NCBI GenBank assembly: GCA_905221605.1
Contig: CAJNDS010002149.1
Location: 572,642 to 636,641, forward strand
DNA length: 64,000 bases
Source: Symbiodinium natans
Lineage: Eukaryota; Sar; Dinophyceae; Suessiales; Symbiodiniaceae
Direction: 5' to 3'
The translations under genes were made by a program, and so were the position numbers. The notes below the pieces were generated by a model. The model saw only the letters and a program-made list of their open reading frames with translations, did not search any database and had not been told where the DNA came from. This document shows, piece after piece, positions 60,088-64,000 of this stretch; position 1 is the stretch's first letter, and every line of letters begins with the position of its first letter.

Positions 60088-60290
60088 TCATCGCGGCCAT
60101 CATACCAGTTGAAATTCTTGTCGTTTATGTCTGGATCCATCATATCGTCATGCCTTGCAGCATATAGTCGATAACATGTCATGCTTAAAGTTATTTGAAA
60201 TAGGTGACAAAGCTCAACACTATACAAGAATTTACATTTTAAGACCTGCACGTCCAGAGAATGGCACAGTTTTCGTCCGCTGCATTTGAC
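60088..60290 (-). CDS. two short exons, minus strand
   Basis: 60290-60246 is exactly 45 bp (TTAAG|GTC to GTGCAG|GTCTTA), reading VKCSGRKLCHSLDVQ. 60153-60088 follows GCAAG|G and reads HDDMMDPDINDKNFNWYDGR then D, with a GA|GTGTGG donor. The phases of the two do not match directly, so a missing exon or another acceptor lies between. A further exon may follow at about 60030 (NSIGFCLKKK). No domain recognised. Confidence 0.42.
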
Positions 60291-60670
60291 CTTAAAATTA
60301 AAACATGCATCCGTCAAACACATTAATATGGTCTAGAAGTATACTCAAGCCGTTACTCCATCTGGATCAACTTCTCGATGCTCTGGTTAACCACATAGGT
60401 TGACCTTGGAGCATACTTCTAAAAAAAGTGACGGTGTATAAACTACTAAGTTTAGTATATTAAGCAAGCTGCTGAAATAGACGCCAGTGATAAATGCCTG
60501 CAATCCTCGGCTGCTAGAAATTGCACTAGAAGCAAAAGTGTGCGCGCACAGCAAAGCAGTACAAACTAAGGTAGCAACTCCACGTTCAGAAGACGCTGCG
60601 TCTGAACGAAATCATTTGCATGATACCTCGCAGATTTATTAACATATGATTGCCTTCATTATTTTTATTA

Positions 60671-61320
60671 TTATAAATCTGACAGCATATGTTCAAGATA
60701 CGGTTGAAGGTCATCATGGACGTCAGCACCGATGCCCTCGTGAACCGACATGATGTTCTTCTTGTGCGTCCTGCAAAAGAAAGGAATGGATAAAGAAACT
60801 TACCTTAACCAATTTAATCATGTATGTCACTCCTCGTCAGGCGTCCATCAGAATCGACGAACCCTATCCAGAACATGACATGTCATTGTCGCAAATCTGC
60901 AATATATTAATTGACGTAAGATGCCAACAGCTTCTTGCGCGACGACGGCGTCCGTCTTGCTGTGTCCTGATATAGTCTAAAGTTTGTATACACAAAATAG
61001 AATAAGTACAATAACAATATTTAACATCAGGCCGGTACATGTCGTTGGCTTCGCAATCGATTGCCCCGTGCTGAGGAGTATACCTTGAAAAAGCAACAAT
61101 ATAAATAAGTTATCATTTCTATTGTTAATTTACTTTTATAAATCTGGCAAAACATAAAGCTCGGGTACCCTTTCAAAAACTCTGCGGGTGTGATCACGGC
61201 GTCAGACGTCCTCAGCACACTCATACACAGAATAAACACATATTATTTTGTCAGAAGCTGTTGTATGTGTTCAGTCAAGGCACACGTCGGTTCGCCAGCG
61301 AGGGACACGCACCGCAGGTC
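60671..61320 (-). CDS. multi-exon gene ending at 60671, unrecognised
   Basis: Exons in order: 61320-about 61270 (DLRCVSLAGEPTCALTEHIQ), 61210-61149 (TSDAVITPAEFLKGYPSFMF, GC donor), 61070-61026 (HGAIDCEANDMYRPD, GT donor, 45 bp), 60966-about 60905 (DTARRTPSSRKKLLASY, GT donor), 60863-60833 (FVDSDGRLTR, GA donor GAG|GAGTGA) and 60770-60671 (THKKNIMSVHEGIGADVHDD to LEHMLSDL-stop). The last junction, AG|GA donor to CAG|G, rebuilds an Arg codon exactly and is the clearest GA-AG intron in the window. Some middle joins are unresolved. No family recognised. Confidence 0.58.
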
Positions 61321-61408
61321 CTCTTTGTTTTTTTTATTTGTCTTTTTATAATATTATATTTTTGCTGAGCGGCGACTCGTAGAAGATGAGAAGGTCGGCG
61401 GCTCGGAG

Positions 61409-61875
61409 TCACTGCTCAACCTTATCTTTATTCTGGAGACAAGATTTTAAAAAGAAATAAGTAACACAGCTTAGACGCCCATCTTCATCCATCAACCACC
61501 GCATTTTTGACCAGCGCATAGTCGAAGACCTTGGAGTTAAGTTTTTATGCAAGGAGCCGCACGTGTATACGTTTGTCACATTAAAAGCTTTTGTGCTTCC
61601 GAAAGACATATGCTTCTCAATGCACCTGAGCACACTCCACATGCTCTGATAGCTTGTCCCTTGTTTGTATTAAACCTTCGCTATGTCTGCCTGAGGTCTG
61701 AACGCAGTCGTATAAGCCTCAGCTCCACCAAAAACAATAGTACACTGGTCGCGTGAAAATTCATCCAAGTATCCTTGTACGAATTTCGTTGATTTGGCGC
61801 AAGCTGCTTGAGCTTAAACATTGCGAGCAAGTAACAGAAAATACTTTCGCTATTACCCCAGACGGTTAGCGTCAC
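61409..61875 (-). CDS. candidate upstream exons, minus strand
   Basis: 61875-about 61765 reads VTLTVWGNSESIFCYLLAMF then KLKQLAPNQRNSYKDTW, and 61560-61409 reads STMRWSKMRWLMDEDGRLSC. Both are coding-like on the same strand as the gene downstream (60671-61320) and may be its 5' exons. A further stretch near 61380-61405 reads DSEPPTFSSSTSRRSA. Splice sites were not fixed. Confidence 0.35.
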
Positions 61876-62104
61876 ATACGATGCTCTTGAGCTTGATTTA
61901 GGAGCAGACGGCTTCTGTCTTTTTCTGCGATGGACTAGTTCATGTGCGCAAGATGTCGGAAGACGCGGCGCGAGTCACCTCAGATCCATAACACATGAAA
62001 GGATTCTGTAGCATACATGAGTCGTTCACAAGCTAGAGTGTGTCACTGTTACATACTAATTAAAATAAAAATAAAGAAACTGATTTTTTTACTACATATG
62101 TATT

Positions 62105-62657
62105 TTATTCACTTCTACTACATTTCCCACAGGAACCCGACGAGTCTGAGCTTGTTGCGCCAAAGTTCATGACGAGAAGAGATATTCCTGCAGCAGTATT
62201 TATACTTCTCGCTAACTCCCACAAAGCACGCGTCCTTCGTCTCAAGTATGCCGCCGTCGTAGATTTGACGACCTCCGCACGAGCTTCATTAGCACTTCTA
62301 AACAACACAACACTGTTAAGTCGGGCTGCGTTGGGTGCATTCGACTTGCTTCCAGCCGTACGCAGAAGCCGCAGATGAACCTTACTATGAGCTCGTAGCT
62401 GTGACTTGCTTGTAAAGTTACATAAGCAAGCACTTAAGTGTACTAAAAAGATCTGAGGCATCATCATGGACTGGGCGAAGGCACTTCGCCCTGGAGCGCC
62501 CTGCATTACACGAATGAAAATAAGAGAGTGCGCGTTCAGTCAGAGTCTTCTGCACTGCCTTCATCACACCGTCAGACCGTGGCACACGGCGGGTGCATTT
62601 CTCGCAGGTCGTGAGGACGTCGGCGTGGTTAAGTTGATGCCTTACACAAATGAGCAT
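62105..62657 (-). CDS. possible C2H2-type zinc-finger gene
   Basis: Minus-strand stretches read HADVLTTCEKCTRRVPRSDG (about 62640-62580) and CNFTSKSQLRAHSKVH (62430-62380), the latter matching the distal half of a C2H2 finger (F, L, H-x3-H spacing). The frame then reads SANEARAEVVKSTTAAYLRR and ends SGSCGKCSRSE-stop at 62105. A second CxxC is in the tail. The first C of the C2H2 pair is not positioned normally, so a splice junction inside the finger is likely. The gene sits directly downstream of the complete small gene at 62699-63169. Confidence 0.4.
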
Positions 62658-62698
62658 CTGAAAAGCATTAATTACACTTGTTTATTAAAACTACACTC

Positions 62699-63169
62699 TT
62701 AAGCGAATGACCAGAGCTCCTTGAGCTCGCGGTACGACTGCACAACGGTCACCTGGCGACACTCAGACATAGTTTTAAATATAAATATACGATGATATTG
62801 GTTGCCATTGGCCTTTGTTTCACCGAAAGTGACCTTCTTGTCCTTCTTCTTCAGGACCGGCTTGACCTGCAACGTATACGGTTACTACTGTATGTAAGCA
62901 GCAAAGTACGCATCGCCTCCGGAGTCGCAGAAGAAGCCGCCTCGCCGACAAATGAATCTTTAAAAAAAAACTGCAGGTGAATTTATTCGGCGCCTTCTCT
63001 CCGTCTCGAAGACGTTTCTGGAATTCCTAGGCCATGTACTATCTAACTTAATATATATACATATGCTCATATACATATACAATTATCAGGCAAACTAAGA
63101 GCGTGGCCATCGCCCGGACATTTTTGCTCCATTTGGTGTGCGGGGACGGCTTCTTCTTGCCCATTTTCC
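62699..63169 (-). CDS. complete five-exon gene for a 71-residue basic protein, GC donors
   Basis: Exons 63169-63114 (5' UTR of 5 bp, ATG at 63164, MGKKKPSPHTKWSKNVR), 63026-62994 (EFQKRLRDGEK), 62940-62917 (AASSATPE), 62866-62813 (VKPVLKKKDKKVTFGETK) and 62752-62699 (VTVVQSYRELKELWSFA-stop). All introns are phase 0 with donors CGG|GC, AAG|GC, GAG|GC and AAG|GC and acceptors AG|G. The first exon begins at CTGCAG|G five bases before the ATG, as expected if a spliced leader is added there (not seen, inferred). The protein is lysine-rich. KKVTF fits the RVxF-type docking motif of protein phosphatase 1, but basic proteins match it by chance. No family recognised. The first donor could instead be AAT|GTCCGG. 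Confidence 0.78.
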
Positions 63170-63738
63170 CTGCAGAGAAAAGGTGGAGTAGGTACATTCA
63201 TTATGCATTAGCTAAGCAGAACAAAGAGACAAGCCTTCGGCGTATAGGAGAACCGCACGGAAAATAATTACGAGATCGTCTTGAGCATAAAGCTCATGAT
63301 TCATGCATTCGCTCTTGACATACCATCTAGACTGTGCACATAAACGGATGACGTAACACATTTAAACACTTCAGGAGAGACAACCTTCATCCACATGCAA
63401 AGCACAGAGCTTGTTCTAATCTGCTCGATATTATGAACTTCCTAACGGCTTTTAGTCTCAAAGTTCAGAGCATTCTAAATTCTGAACATGAAAACTTCAA
63501 CTTTAAATCCTAAACCCTACACCTCAAACCTTAAGCACTAAACCATACCTTTAAAAATATATTCTCTTTTGTTTATGTTTTGAGCAATATCTGAAGTAAA
63601 GAAGCATTGCATTTACCTCACGTACTGACATAAGCATATTTTGTATTTCTCACTGCTTAAAGGTTTAAAGTTTAGGGTTCAAGGTTCAAGGCGGTGGCTT
63701 TAAGGCTGGAGGTCTAGGTGTGAAAGAGTTCAAGCAAG
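63170..63738. other. spacer returning to telomere-like composition
   Basis: AT-rich to about 63480, then CCTAAACCCTACACC at 63508-63525 and GGTTTAAAGTTTAGGGTT at 63660-63680. No exon is seen. Confidence 0.6.
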
Positions 63739-63999
63739 CTACACCTCAGAGAAAACATGACTGTCTGGAAGTGAGAGCACACAAAGCCTTTTCCACACCT
63801 TCTGAAAATCCTCACGCCGGCTTCCATTCGGGCGTTCCCGCACCTTACAGGCAAGGGTTAGCTTGTAGTTGAACACGTGATTTGTGCGGCCATAAAAAAA
63901 GAAAACGGCCACGACAGCCACAACGACAACAACGATCAACACGACCATCGTCATCACAGTCGTCACGAACACCACCACGAGCAGAACCACTACTACCAC
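63739..63999 (-). CDS. partial ORF with hydrophobic segment, runs off the window
   Basis: The minus-strand frame enters from the right edge. Its first 36 codons are V/T/I-rich and come from a degenerate CAC/CGA trinucleotide tract (63900-64000), so the apparent membrane segment may be compositional. The rest (GRTNHVFNYKLTLACKVRER, then EDFQKVWKRLCVLSLPDS and HVFSEV-stop) looks like ordinary coding sequence. No family recognised. The 5' end is outside the window. Confidence 0.35.
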   Translation of the reverse strand: MVVVVLLVVVFVTTVMTMVVLIVVVVVAVVAVFFFYGRTNHVFNYKLTLACKVRERPNGSRREDFQKVWKRLCVLSLPDSHVFSEV

Positions 64000-64000
64000 C

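Noticed and set aside
63739-63999. Signal-anchor membrane protein
   Set aside because: The hydrophobic part coincides with a degenerate trinucleotide tract, so only the downstream part is kept as a tentative exon.

Overview
The window looks like nuclear DNA of an alveolate, most probably a dinoflagellate. No feature looks bacterial: there are no long single-exon operons, Shine-Dalgarno sites or terminators. Reading the strands by eye shows many tiny exons (17-170 bp) bounded by AG|G acceptors and by donors that are often GC and sometimes GA instead of GT. That donor mixture is an established dinoflagellate trait. Degenerate copies of the TTTAGGG / CCCTAAA telomere heptamer are scattered through spacers and introns in both orientations. 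The species call is inference; chromerids or perkinsozoans are alternatives. No tRNA, rRNA, CRISPR array or recognisable promoter was found.

Layout. (1) 1-4164 is a 113-bp satellite. (2) About 4.2-19.8 kb is GC-rich, intron-dominated DNA. Its plus strand carries exons of at least one forkhead-associated (FHA) protein: FHA module 1 at 7491-9347 and a nearly complete module 2 at 13711-14566. Introns contain telomere-like tracts, (GT)n and homopolymers. A possible minus-strand gene lies at 17.6-18.8 kb, and a striking telomere-like array at 18.85-19.31 kb. (3) 19.99-23.81 kb is two GT-rich arrays flanking an array of an 18-20 bp CGCCGACATG-type repeat. (4) About 23.8-40 kb is sparse DNA with short plus-strand exons between 27.2 and 35.5 kb, a palindrome, an AT microsatellite, a 114-bp duplication, and short minus-strand coding stretches near 40 kb. 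(5) 40.9-44.4 kb is a 57-bp minisatellite organised into ~720-bp higher-order repeats.

(6) From about 46.2 to 63.2 kb the DNA is visibly AT-richer and all supported genes are on the minus strand, as in a dinoflagellate unidirectional cluster. The core (46.3-57.9 kb) has large exons. From 5' to 3' on the minus strand these are: a 1,000-residue F-box/SPRY-like protein with zinc modules and four D-[YI]-x-G-G motifs; a PD-(D/E)XK nuclease fused to a D5-type SF3 helicase whose Walker A lysine is replaced by Gln; a linker ORF; a protein combining a papain-like cysteine-peptidase signature, a C2H2 finger and a DDE-transposase-like core; and RING-finger exons. I interpret the nuclease/helicase, peptidase and transposase-like genes as an undescribed or poorly described mobile element. 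Upstream (58.7-63.2 kb) are further multi-exon genes, including a complete five-exon gene for a 71-residue basic protein in which all four introns can be read as GC-AG and phase 0.

Exon models come from translation by eye and from splice-phase matching. RNA evidence was not available, and most proteins are unnamed.
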